From Lachnospiraceae bacterium (lineage in GTDB: Bacteria > Bacillota > Clostridia > Lachnospirales > Lachnospiraceae): a stretch of 64,000 nt of DNA. The notes under the pieces were generated by a model, which did no database searches, had not been told where the DNA came from, and worked only from the letters and a program-made list of their open reading frames with translations. The stretch covers positions 186,001 to 250,000 of the forward strand of contig CAJTEE010000002.1 of assembly GCA_910575275.1 (NCBI GenBank). Reading direction: 5' to 3'. Positions 7,829-16,038 of this stretch are shown here, one piece after another. Numbering within the stretch: position 1 is the first letter of the stretch; each line of letters starts with the position of its first letter. A program made the translations under genes and the position numbers.

Positions 7829-8848
7829 TTGAAGCTGCTATCAATCGCGATTCCGTGTTATAATTCGGCGGAATACATGGAAAATTGTATTAATTCTCTG
7901 CTGCCCGGCGGAAATGAGGTAGAGATCCTCATCGTAGATGACGGCTCGCAGAAAGACAATACGGGAGAGATCGCTGACCGTTTTGAGAGAGAATATCCCG
8001 GTATCTGCAAGGCAATCCACCAGGAAAACGGGGGACACGGCGCCGCAGTCAATGCAGGGCTTGCGGCGGCCTCCGGCATCTTTTTTAAGGTCGTAGACAG
8101 CGACGACTGGGTTAACGGGCAGGCATACACACAGATTTTGGATACGCTGCGGCGCTTCGTGTATGGAAAAGACACAGTCGATATGCTGATTACGAATTTT
8201 GTCTATGAGAAACAGGGGGCAAAACATAAAAAGGTCATGCATTACAGGCTGGTGCTCCCGCGAAACGAGATTTTTACTTGGAGCAATGTCAAGCCGTTTA
8301 TGCTGGGACAGTATATTTTGATGCATTCGGTGATCTATCGGACGGAGCTTTTGCGTGAATGCGGGCTGGAGCTTCCAAGGCATACGTTCTATGTGGATAA
8401 TATTTTTGTATATGAGCCGCTTCCGTATGTGCGTAAGATGTATTACCTGGATGTGAATTTTTACCGCTATTATATCGGCCGCTCCGACCAGTCGGTTAAC
8501 GAGCAGGTGATGATCGGGCGTATTGACCAGCAGATCCTGGTGACGAAGCATATGCTGAATTCGCATGATCTGGCAAAGCTTCCGAATTGGAGGCTCAGGC
8601 ATTATATGGTACGTTATCTGGAGATCATGATGGTGATTTCTTCGATCCTTGCAATCCGCTCTGGGACCGAGGAAAATATGGAAAAGAAAAAAGAGCTGTG
8701 GGCCTATGTAAAGAAGCTGAATCCTGCTCTGTACCTGCGGTTAAGATGGGGCTTTTTGGGACAGGGTATGAATCTGCCGGGAAGGAGCGGAAGGCAGCTC
8801 TCGATCGCGGGCTATAAGATCGCACAGAAGTTTTTTGGATTTAACTGA
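7829..8848 (+). CDS. Family 2 glycosyltransferase
   Basis: The 339-residue protein has a GT-A fold. The opening LSIAIPCYNSAEYM is the classic GT2 nucleotide-binding strand, VDDGSQ follows near residue 39, and VDSDDW near 90-95 supplies the metal-binding DxD. The C-terminal third is helical and basic, suiting membrane association. It starts at TTG with AGGAGG eight bases upstream. It is a lone transcription unit with its own promoter and a terminator at 8851. The acceptor is unknown; the family transfers sugars to lipids, polysaccharides or proteins. Confidence 0.85.
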   Translation: MKLLSIAIPCYNSAEYMENCINSLLPGGNEVEILIVDDGSQKDNTGEIADRFEREYPGICKAIHQENGGHGAAVNAGLAAASGIFFKVVDSDDWVNGQAYTQILDTLRRFVYGKDTVDMLITNFVYEKQGAKHKKVMHYRLVLPRNEIFTWSNVKPFMLGQYILMHSVIYRTELLRECGLELPRHTFYVDNIFVYEPLPYVRKMYYLDVNFYRYYIGRSDQSVNEQVMIGRIDQQILVTKHMLNSHDLAKLPNWRLRHYMVRYLEIMMVISSILAIRSGTEENMEKKKELWAYVKKLNPALYLRLRWGFLGQGMNLPGRSGRQLSIAGYKIAQKFFGFN

Positions 8849-8850
8849 AA

Positions 8851-8889
8851 CCAAAAGGGGCAGCAGACTGGCAATGCGGCCCCTTTTGG
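8851..8889. terminator. Bidirectional terminator between GT2 and aroA
   Basis: CCAAAAGGGGC (8851-8861) pairs perfectly with GCCCCTTTTGG (8879-8889) between two convergent genes, so it can serve both strands. Confidence 0.75.
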
Positions 8890-8898
8890 CTTACAGGA

Positions 8899-10176
8899 TT
8901 AAACGGTCAGACGCCCAAGATCCTCATAAAAGCCCGGATAGGAGATCCTTACACAGTCTGCGTCAAGAAGTTCGGTTTCCCCCTCGGCTGCGAGGGCAGT
9001 GACAGCGAGCGTCATGGCGATGCGGTGGTCCTTGTGCGTATCGATGCGGGCTCCATGTAAAGGACGGCCTCCGCGGATTTGCATGCCGTCTTCGGTCTCC
9101 TCGATATCGGCGCCCATGGCGCGCAGGGAATCCACCATGATCGCAATGCGGTTGGACTCTTTGACGCGCAGCTCTGCCGCATCCCGGATCACAGTCGTCC
9201 CTTTTGCGAAACAGGCCATCGCGGCGATCATGGGCAGCTCGTCGATCAGAGTGGGGATGATGGGGCCTCCCACGGTGACGCCCTTTAAAGAGGCGGAGCG
9301 GACGAACAGATCGGCACTTGGGTCGCCTGCCTTACCGGTGGCATTTGCTATCTCGATTGATGCGCCCATCTGCCTGCACACTTCAAGGATCCCGGCGCGG
9401 GTTTTGTTGATGCCGACATTCCGGATAAGGACTTCGGAATGAGGGAGGAGCAGGGCGGCGGCGATAAAATAGGCCGCAGAGGAGATATCTCCGGGGACAC
9501 AAACGCGTTGGCCATAGAGCTCACCTGCCGGGAGGACGCCTGCCGTAAGGCCCTCACTTGTCACACTGCCGCCGAACTGCCTGAGCATGAGCTCCGTGTG
9601 ATTCCTGGAAAGGCTGGGCTCCGTGACGCTTGTCTTACCGTCCGCATAGAGACCTGCTAGTAAGATCGCAGATTTTACCTGGGCAGAGGCGACCGGCGAA
9701 TTGTAACGAATGCCGGTCAGCCGGCTTCCGCAGATCTGAAGCGGGGCGCAGCCGTTTCCATGTACGCTCTGTATCCTGGCCCCCATGTCGGTTAAGGGAT
9801 CGATAACGCGCTTCATCGGGCGTTTTTGGATGGATTCGTCGCCTGTAAGCACCACATCAAAATTTTGTGGTGCGAGCAGGCCGGAGAGCAGCCGCGTGGT
9901 GGTGCCGCTGTTTCCGCAGTCAAGAATACCGTCCGGCGCTTTTAGGCCATGTAGCCCGCGGCCGTGGACCGTGACAGTCCGGGCCGATTTTTCGATTTGA
10001 ATGCCCATGCGTGCGAAGCAGGCGGCCGTGGACAGACAGTCTGCGCTTTCCAAGAAGCCATGGATCTCTGTCATCCCCTTTGCGATGGAGCCTAGCATGA
10101 TGGCTCTGTGCGAAATGGATTTGTCTCCGGGGACGGTAAGCTCCCCGGAAATTTTTTTAACCGGTGTGATTTTCAT
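8899..10176 (-). CDS. aroA: 3-phosphoshikimate 1-carboxyvinyltransferase (EPSP synthase)
   Basis: The 425-residue enzyme joins shikimate-3-phosphate and phosphoenolpyruvate in aromatic amino-acid synthesis. Signature segments include VPGDKSISHRA (16-26), LDCGNSGTTTRLL (about 85-97), the RPMKR loop near 122 and the terminal DHRIAMTLAV block (about 381-390). Length is normal. ATG start with AAGGAAG upstream. It lies 200 bases downstream of tyrA in the same direction, consistent with a shikimate/tyrosine operon. The 200-base gap holds a GGATTGC/GCAATCC hairpin (10249-10280) but no open frame. Confidence 0.95.
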   Translation of the reverse strand: MKITPVKKISGELTVPGDKSISHRAIMLGSIAKGMTEIHGFLESADCLSTAACFARMGIQIEKSARTVTVHGRGLHGLKAPDGILDCGNSGTTTRLLSGLLAPQNFDVVLTGDESIQKRPMKRVIDPLTDMGARIQSVHGNGCAPLQICGSRLTGIRYNSPVASAQVKSAILLAGLYADGKTSVTEPSLSRNHTELMLRQFGGSVTSEGLTAGVLPAGELYGQRVCVPGDISSAAYFIAAALLLPHSEVLIRNVGINKTRAGILEVCRQMGASIEIANATGKAGDPSADLFVRSASLKGVTVGGPIIPTLIDELPMIAAMACFAKGTTVIRDAAELRVKESNRIAIMVDSLRAMGADIEETEDGMQIRGGRPLHGARIDTHKDHRIAMTLAVTALAAEGETELLDADCVRISYPGFYEDLGRLTV

Positions 10177-10376
10177 GAATCTTCTTCCTTTATTGTCCTT
10201 ATTTTAAATGATGTTGGGGTCAAAAGGTATTTGACCCCTGTGATACATGGATTGCTCCGCGCTTCGTGCTTCCGCAATCCTAAAACACCTCAAATCTGCT
10301 CATTTTCATAAAAAAATGGCAGCTTTTCGGTGCTTTGCGGGCCCCAAGGCCATGTCCATTCATGCAAGCTCTAGTA

Positions 10377-11468
10377 TCATTTCAAATTGTAGTTATATTT
10401 CTTTAAAAGCTCATAGGCCGTTCGCACGGACTGCTCGTCATAGAAGGAGACGCGCAGCGCGCCCTCACCGTTTTCACGGCTGTGGTTTAAGCCGATGTCC
10501 TTAATATTAACACCGCGGGCGGCTAAGATCGCGGAGAGAATCGAGATGGAACCAGGCTCGTCTTCGATATCCACCGAGAAGGAGAATGCGGGCTTAACCG
10601 GTCCGAAGCTCCTGTCGGAAAAGGTATTCCGGTAGGCACCCGACTCGTCGAACAGTCGGTTAACGGCCTCGCTCTGGCGGGTATCCAGCATGGCATAGAT
10701 CTGTCTTAAGGCGTCGATATATTTGGAGAGAAGAATTTGGATGTTCTTTGCATTTGCCATGCAGATCTGCTCCCACATGACCGGGGAAGAGGAGGCGATC
10801 CGCGTGATATCCTTAAAGCCGCCTGCCGCGAGCTTTCGCATGACGCCGTCTTCGCTGTCGTTGTCCCTCACGAGCGTTACGAGGCTGGACGCGATCAAGT
10901 GTGGCAGATGGCTGATGGCGGCAACCGAATAATCATGTCTCTGATAATCCAAAACCATGGGAATCGCGCCGATGGCGAGTGCGACCTGGCGCAGGCGTTC
11001 GATCTGGGCTTCGGTGGACTTTTTAGTCGGAGTGATGATGTAATAGGCGTTTTCCAGCAGATGATCCGTAGAATTTTCATAGCCGGTCTTTTCTGAGCCT
11101 GCCATGGGATGGCCGCCGATAAAGACATTCTCCATGTCCAGACGGGAGACGGCCTCATGGATGTCCGTTTTGGTGCTGCCTACGTCGGTGACCAGCGCGC
11201 CGGGTTTTATATACGGGCGCAGCCTTTCTAAATAGGAAGCGTTAAGCTCCACCGGTGTACAGAGAAAGATCAGGTCACACCGTAAAAGATTCTCGTCGAT
11301 TCCGTCAAGGATCTGGTCAACGATGCCGTCCTGCCTGGCCTGTTCCAGCCTGGAGCGAGTACGCATGTATGCCATGATTGTGAGATTTTTTTGGGAGCGC
11401 TTCAAGCCGCGGGCGATGGAGCCGCCAATCAGGCCAAGGCCGATAAAGCCGATCGTTGTATCGTTCAT
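10377..11468 (-). CDS. tyrA: Prephenate dehydrogenase with C-terminal ACT domain
   Basis: The 363-residue protein oxidatively decarboxylates prephenate for tyrosine synthesis. The NAD(P) fingerprint GFIGLGLIGGSIARGL lies at 7-22; GGHPMAGSEKTG (about 118-129) is the conserved substrate-binding block. Residues from about 290 to the end (FSVDIEDEPGSISIL and following) form an ACT domain, predicting feedback control by tyrosine. It starts at ATG with AGGAGG about ten bases upstream and has its own promoter at 11501-11529. It is followed by aroA. Confidence 0.95.
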   Translation of the reverse strand: MNDTTIGFIGLGLIGGSIARGLKRSQKNLTIMAYMRTRSRLEQARQDGIVDQILDGIDENLLRCDLIFLCTPVELNASYLERLRPYIKPGALVTDVGSTKTDIHEAVSRLDMENVFIGGHPMAGSEKTGYENSTDHLLENAYYIITPTKKSTEAQIERLRQVALAIGAIPMVLDYQRHDYSVAAISHLPHLIASSLVTLVRDNDSEDGVMRKLAAGGFKDITRIASSSPVMWEQICMANAKNIQILLSKYIDALRQIYAMLDTRQSEAVNRLFDESGAYRNTFSDRSFGPVKPAFSFSVDIEDEPGSISILSAILAARGVNIKDIGLNHSRENGEGALRVSFYDEQSVRTAYELLKKYNYNLK

Positions 11469-11500
11469 GATGGGAAATCCTCCTGCATGGCTTTTTATAA

Positions 11501-11529
11501 ATTTTAAGTCAGGAAAGGGAAAATGTCAA
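11501..11529 (-). promoter_or_regulatory. Promoter of tyrA-aroA
   Basis: On the minus strand TTGACA (11529-11524), a 17-base spacer and TAAAAT (11506-11501) lie about 33 bases before the tyrA start. Confidence 0.8.
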
Positions 11530-11635
11530 CACTGCAACGTGAAAAAGGAGGGAGTGGAAATGGGGCCGCAAAGGCCGAGCCGTACAGACGGGGTGCTGCA
11601 GCCAGGCCTTTGCTACGTTATTTCGGGAGGGAGAG

Positions 11636-11694
11636 GGGGAAAGGAGAAGGGGAAAGGAGAAGGGGAAAGGAGAAGGGGAAAGGAGAAGGGAAAA
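11636..11694 (+). repeat. 13-bp tandem repeat
   Basis: Four identical copies of GGGGAAAGGAGAA run from 11636 to 11687 with a partial fifth. The tract is pure purine on the plus strand. It lies in the 400-base gap between the divergent tyrA and EF-G paralogue genes; the rest of the gap holds their two promoters and no convincing gene. Confidence 0.9.
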
Positions 11695-11789
11695 TCTAAA
11701 GGAATTGTTTTTTTAGGAGGCTTTGATAGAGGAATGAGTGTGGAAGATTTTGTTGTTAAAACTTAGTTTGTGCATTCTGCATATTCTGC

Positions 11790-11818
11790 TTGTAAAATTC
11801 GAAAAGTTTTGGTAGAAT
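11790..11818 (+). promoter_or_regulatory. Promoter of the EF-G paralogue
   Basis: TTGTAA (11790-11795), a 17-base spacer and TAGAAT (11813-11818) lie 49 bases before the start codon. Confidence 0.65.
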
Positions 11819-11867
11819 ATCCTCATGAGCCAAGTTTGACAAAATTAATCTTACGGGAGGAATTCAT

Positions 11868-13967
11868 ATGGACGTTTATGGAACGAAACAGATCCGCAAT
11901 GTTGTACTGTTAGGCCACGGCGGCGCCGGGAAGTCTACGGTTGCTGAGGCAATGGCATATCTGACCGGTGTGATCAAGAGGATGGGGAAGATCGCGGATG
12001 GCAATACGATCAGCGATTATGATAAAGAAGAAATCAAGCGGCAGTTTTCAATTTCCACGACCATGATCCCGCTCGAGTATAATGGAGCAGAGGGAAAGAT
12101 CAAGATCAATCTTCTTGATACGCCGGGCTATTTCGACTTTGTCGGTGAGGTCGAGGAAGCGATCAGTGTGGCCGACGCGGCGATTATCGTTGTAAACGGC
12201 AAGGCCGGGATCGAAGTCGGGACCGAGAAGGCGTGGGAGCTTTGTGAGGAACGCCGCCTTCCAAGAATTATTTTTGTCACCAATATGGATGACGATCATG
12301 CCTCCTTCCGTGAGCTGATCCTTAAATTGGAAAAGCAGTTTGGCAGAAAGATTGCTCCGATCCAGGTACCGATTCGTGAAAATGAAAAGTTCGTCGGCTT
12401 TGTCAACGCCGTCAAGATGGAGGGAAGGCGTTTCACGAATTTCTCAGATTACGAGGAGTGTGAGATCCCGGAATACACGCAGAAGAACCTGGGAATTATC
12501 CGTGACGCCCTGATCGAGGCGGTGGCTGAGACAAGCGAGGAGTACATGGAGCGCTATTTCTCGGGTGAGGAATTTACCCAGGATGAGATCTACACGGCGA
12601 TCCAGACGCACGTATGCGAGGGTACGATCGTTCCGGTCATGATGGGCTCCGGCATCAACTGCCAGGGCTTCAACGCATTGTTAAACGCGATCGACCGCTA
12701 TTTCCCGTCTCCTGACAGAGGCGAGTGCATCGGCGTCGATACCTCGACGGGTGAGCGCTTCACTGCGAAATACAATGAGGATGTTTCCCTTTCCGCGAGG
12801 GTGTTTAAGACCATTGTGGACCCGTTTATCGGAAAATACTCCCTGATGAAGATCTGTACCGGTGTCCTGACTCCGGACAGCACGATCTATAATGTAAATA
12901 AAGACGCGGAGGAAAAGGTCGCTAAGATCTACCTCTTAAGAGGCAAGGATGTGATCGAGGTCCCGAAGCTTGTGGCCGGAGACATCGGCGCGGTTGCAAA
13001 GCTTGCGGTTACGCAGACGGGTGATACGATCGCCGTCCGCACGGCTCCGATTGTATACCATAAGCCGAATATTCCGATCCCGTATACTTATATGCGCTAT
13101 GCGGCGAAGACCAAGGGCGATGAGGACAAGATTTCGAGCGCTCTTGCAAAGCTGATGGATGAAGATCTGACTCTGCGCACGATCAACGACGTGGAGAATC
13201 GCCAGAGCCTCCTGTACGGCATCGGCGATCAGCAGCTCGAAGTCGTGGTGAGCAAGTTAGCTGCCCGCTATAAAGTTGAAGTGGAACTTTCCAAACCGAA
13301 GTTTGCATTCCGTGAGACGATCCGCAAGAAAGTGGAAGCGCCTGGCCGTTACAAAAAGCAGTCCGGTGGCCATGGCCAGTTCGGCGATGTCAAGATGTCT
13401 TTTGAACCCTCCGGGGATCTGGAGACTCCGTATATCTTCGAGGAGCAGGTATTTGGCGGCGCTGTTCCGAGAAACTATTTCCCGGCAGTCGAAAAGGGCG
13501 TGCAGGAATGTTGCCTGAAGGGACCGCTTGCCGGCTATCCGGTCGTAGGACTTAAGGCGATTCTGCTTGACGGTTCCTACCATCCGGTCGATTCGTCCGA
13601 GATGGCGTTTAAGATGGCGGCGACGCTGGCCTTTAAGAAGGGCTTTATGGACGCGAGTCCGGTGCTCTTGGAGCCGATCGCCTCGGTAAAGGTGGAAGTT
13701 CCGGATAAGTTTACCGGTGATGTGATGGGAGATTTGAACAGACGGAGAGGACGCGTCCTGGGCATGAATTCGCTTCATGGCGGCAAGCAGGAGATTATTG
13801 CGGATGTTCCGATGTCTGAGATGTTCGGGTACAATACGGATCTGCGTTCGATGACCGGCGGTATCGGCGTATTCTCTTATGAATTCAGCCGTTACGAGCA
13901 GGCGCCTGGTGACATTCAGAAAAAGGAAGTTGAGGCGAGAGCAGCAAGTGCCGAGGCAGAAGGCTAA
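11868..13967 (+). CDS. Elongation factor G-like GTPase (EF-G paralogue)
   Basis: The 699-residue protein has the EF-G domain order: GTPase domain, beta-barrel domain II, and domains III-V ending in the FGYNTDLRSMTGG block. Its G1 loop is GHGGAGKS (17-24), where canonical EF-G has AHIDAGKT; G3 is DTPGYFDF, and G4 reads TNMDDD instead of NKMD. These differences place it with the FusA2/EF-G-like paralogues rather than the main translocase. It is not beside rpsL, rpsG or tuf, as a primary fusA would be. ATG start with GGGAGG upstream; single-gene unit with a terminator. Confidence 0.85.
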   Translation: MDVYGTKQIRNVVLLGHGGAGKSTVAEAMAYLTGVIKRMGKIADGNTISDYDKEEIKRQFSISTTMIPLEYNGAEGKIKINLLDTPGYFDFVGEVEEAISVADAAIIVVNGKAGIEVGTEKAWELCEERRLPRIIFVTNMDDDHASFRELILKLEKQFGRKIAPIQVPIRENEKFVGFVNAVKMEGRRFTNFSDYEECEIPEYTQKNLGIIRDALIEAVAETSEEYMERYFSGEEFTQDEIYTAIQTHVCEGTIVPVMMGSGINCQGFNALLNAIDRYFPSPDRGECIGVDTSTGERFTAKYNEDVSLSARVFKTIVDPFIGKYSLMKICTGVLTPDSTIYNVNKDAEEKVAKIYLLRGKDVIEVPKLVAGDIGAVAKLAVTQTGDTIAVRTAPIVYHKPNIPIPYTYMRYAAKTKGDEDKISSALAKLMDEDLTLRTINDVENRQSLLYGIGDQQLEVVVSKLAARYKVEVELSKPKFAFRETIRKKVEAPGRYKKQSGGHGQFGDVKMSFEPSGDLETPYIFEEQVFGGAVPRNYFPAVEKGVQECCLKGPLAGYPVVGLKAILLDGSYHPVDSSEMAFKMAATLAFKKGFMDASPVLLEPIASVKVEVPDKFTGDVMGDLNRRRGRVLGMNSLHGGKQEIIADVPMSEMFGYNTDLRSMTGGIGVFSYEFSRYEQAPGDIQKKEVEARAASAEAEG

Positions 13968-13998
13968 AGAGCGCATTCTAAAGATAAAAACGGTGGAG

Positions 13999-14030
13999 AG
14001 ACCGGTCCCTTTGGGGCCGGTCTTTGTCTG
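13999..14030 (+). terminator. Terminator of the EF-G paralogue
   Basis: AGACCGGTCCC (13999-14009) pairs with GGGGCCGGTCT (14013-14023), allowing one G-T pair, followed by TTTGTCT. It lies between convergent genes. Confidence 0.7.
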
Positions 14031-14050
14031 TCGGAAACGATGCCGGCGCG

Positions 14051-14806
14051 CTATCCGATTAACAGCTTGACGATCAACGCAACGACGACACAGATCATAA
14101 GCGGCCGGATAATCCTGGCCCCCTTTTTAACGGCAAAGCCTGCCCCTAAGTAGTTGCCGGCCACATTGGCGGCGGCGCAGGGGATGGCGACGGCAAAGGG
14201 CACGTTCCCGGAAAACAGATAAGACAAAAGCGCCGTATAGTTGGAGACAATGAGGACGAGCTTGGCGTTACCGGTAGCAGTGCGGACGTCATACTGGAAC
14301 AGAAGCGTAAAGAAAAGCATGGCGATCGTACCGCCGCCGGGGCCATACAGACTGTCGTAGAGCCCGATCGACATACCCGTGAGCAGCGCCATGGCGATGT
14401 TGCGGGGCGTCAAGGGACGATTTTTTGCCGTGTAATTCCAGGCATTCCGGATAAAAATAATAAGCAGCGCCGAAAGTGGGAGCAGCACCATCAGCATAGA
14501 ACGGATCTGCGTCTCACTCAAATAAAAGATGATCCGAGTACCAAGCATGGAGAAACAGAAAGTCGTGAGAGCGCTGACAGCCGTGACCTTCAGATCCAGA
14601 CAGCCACTTTTAAAATACTTAAAAGCAGCGGCCGTGCTGCCGAAGGCACACTGAAATTTATTGCAGCCATAGACAAAATGAATCGGCATGCCGCACATCA
14701 TATACGCCGGCATGGCAATAAGCCCTCCGCCCCCGGCGATCGCATCAATAAAACCGGCAACAAAAAGCGTCGGGCAGAGCCAGAACAGATTTTGCACATA
14801 TTCCAT
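14051..14806 (-). CDS. TauE/SafE (TSUP) family permease
   Basis: The protein has about 251 residues if it starts at ATG 14806, which has GAGG nine bases upstream; two further ATGs lie at 14836 and 14845. It has seven or eight hydrophobic segments. The family marker GFIDAIAGGGGLIAMPAY is near the N-terminus and its second-half counterpart GLYDSLYGPGGGTIAM is in the middle, the internal duplication typical of TSUP transporters. Such permeases move sulfite, sulfoacetate or other organic anions. The substrate here cannot be inferred from context. Confidence 0.85.
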   Translation of the reverse strand: MEYVQNLFWLCPTLFVAGFIDAIAGGGGLIAMPAYMMCGMPIHFVYGCNKFQCAFGSTAAAFKYFKSGCLDLKVTAVSALTTFCFSMLGTRIIFYLSETQIRSMLMVLLPLSALLIIFIRNAWNYTAKNRPLTPRNIAMALLTGMSIGLYDSLYGPGGGTIAMLFFTLLFQYDVRTATGNAKLVLIVSNYTALLSYLFSGNVPFAVAIPCAAANVAGNYLGAGFAVKKGARIIRPLMICVVVALIVKLLIG

Positions 14807-14923
14807 AAGAACATTCCTCGTTTCTTTCGAATTCATATGTATCAAAATTCATTCTAGCACAGCGCCGCCGCCTCTTTCAAGCAAAAAACAGAAAAACCAG
14901 TGAGGAAGAAGGGAGTTTTTGAC

Positions 14924-15334
14924 ATGTCAAAAGAGCTTGGCAGCGGGACAGCCCCATCCGTTCCCCCATTACAAAAGAACCTGTTCGACCGGATAGCACA
15001 GCCAGGCAAGGCCCAGACCGTAGTCTCAAAGCTTTTACAGGAAAATACAGAAAACGAAAAACAAATCGAAAAAGACCAAATCAAAGAACTCGAAAACCGA
15101 CTTCGGGAGACAGAAGAAAAACTTTCAAAGGCACAAAACAAAATCGAGTTCCAGGCGCGTTGCGTGGAGGAGTTAAAGACCGTACTGCGTACAGAAGGAA
15201 CCCAGAAAAAAGGAGAAAGATATTCCATGCCATGGACAGGCTGGAGACTATTTCCGGTTATATTTGTGACAGGAGCCGTCGTTCTTTTGATCGAGCACGG
15301 AATCGGAATTTGGGGACTTCTGGGAATCCTATAA
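14924..15334 (+). CDS. Small coiled-coil protein with C-terminal membrane anchor
   Basis: About 136 residues from ATG 14924, with AAGGGAG upstream. I do not recognise a family. Residues 45-95 are Lys/Glu/Gln-rich heptads forming a coiled coil, and the C-terminus WRLFPVIFVTGAVVLLIEHG is one membrane segment, so the coil faces the cytoplasm if the tail is inserted C-in/out. It lies alone, divergent from the TSUP permease gene, with no identified partner. Confidence 0.6.
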   Translation: MSKELGSGTAPSVPPLQKNLFDRIAQPGKAQTVVSKLLQENTENEKQIEKDQIKELENRLRETEEKLSKAQNKIEFQARCVEELKTVLRTEGTQKKGERYSMPWTGWRLFPVIFVTGAVVLLIEHGIGIWGLLGIL

Positions 15335-15456
15335 GCCCGCCACAAAGCCGCCACACAAAGACTCGATCCCCCCACGGCTGCTGTACCGGCCTCTGCGGCC
15401 CTTATATCCTCACCCTTATGTAAAGAAATCGTAAGAAAAAACTCCCGAGTTATTTC

Positions 15457-15485
15457 TTGACATCCAAGGCTTTTCTTTATATACT
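15457..15485 (+). promoter_or_regulatory. Promoter of the GntR-ABC operon
   Basis: TTGACA (15457-15462), a 17-base spacer and TATACT (15480-15485) form a near-consensus promoter immediately before a perfect inverted repeat. Confidence 0.85.
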
Positions 15486-15486
15486 A

Positions 15487-15511
15487 AGTGTATTAATAGT
15501 GTTAATACACT
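15487..15511 (+). promoter_or_regulatory. Probable GntR/YtrA operator
   Basis: AGTGTATTAA (15487-15496) and TTAATACACT (15502-15511) are perfect ten-base inverted repeats with a five-base spacer, directly downstream of the -10 element. The position and AGTGTA/TACACT half-sites fit autorepression by the YtrA-type GntR protein encoded next. Confidence 0.75.
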
Positions 15512-15518
15512 ATAAATG

Positions 15519-15570
15519 CTTCATGAATGGAACCATAAATCAGAATCATTTCTCCATTCCATACATGAAG
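15519..15570 (+). repeat. Inverted repeat in the GntR leader
   Basis: CTTCATGAATGGAA (15519-15532) and TTCCATACATGAAG (15557-15570) are complementary at 13 of 14 positions. A further GAGAGCATTCTC element follows near 15613-15624, echoing GAGCATTCTC near 15580. The leader can fold strongly; whether this is a second operator or an RNA structure is undecided. Confidence 0.5.
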
Positions 15571-15645
15571 GAAATATAGAGCATTCTCGGAATCCCGGAC
15601 ACAAAGAGACTCCGAGAGCATTCTCTATGGGAAAGGAGGTACGGA

Positions 15646-16038
15646 ATGATTATTCTGGACTATAAGGACCGAAGGCCGATTTACGAACAGGTGACGGAAC
15701 GGCTTTCGGAACTCATGCTTCACGGGATATTGGTGGAGAACGAAGCCCTGCCGTCGGTGCGGAGCCTGGCGATGGATCTGTCGATCAATCCGAATACGAT
15801 TCAGCGCGCCTATGCGGAGCTGGAACGACAGGGGTATATTTATACCGTTAAGGGGAAAGGAAGCTTTGTGGCAGAAAACAGCAGTATGAGAGAGAACAGA
15901 AAAAAAGAGCTTTTGATCCAGGTCAGCGAGATCATTGACGAGGCGATCCGACTGGGGATCACCGACGAAGAAATTAAAAAGATGGTAGAAATCCAGTATC
16001 AGGCAGCCAATCAGACAGGAGGTGAACGCGTTGATTGA
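15646..16038 (+). CDS. GntR-family regulator, YtrA type
   Basis: The 130-residue protein has an N-terminal winged helix (about 8-75) with RSLAMDLSINPNTIQRAYAEL as the recognition region and IYTVKGKGSFV as the wing, and only a short helical tail instead of a ligand domain. This is the YtrA layout, usually found ahead of ABC exporter genes and acting as their repressor. ATG start with AAAGGAGG upstream. The stop overlaps the ATPase gene. Confidence 0.9.
   Translation: MIILDYKDRRPIYEQVTERLSELMLHGILVENEALPSVRSLAMDLSINPNTIQRAYAELERQGYIYTVKGKGSFVAENSSMRENRKKELLIQVSEIIDEAIRLGITDEEIKKMVEIQYQAANQTGGERVD

Noticed and set aside
11636-11694. Possible CRISPR array
   Set aside because: Units are contiguous 13-mers with no spacers and no palindromic repeat; no cas gene is present in the window.
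13257-13976. Antisense open frame of 239 codons opposite the EF-G paralogue
   Set aside because: Shadow of a well-conserved gene in codon-biased DNA; no start signal.
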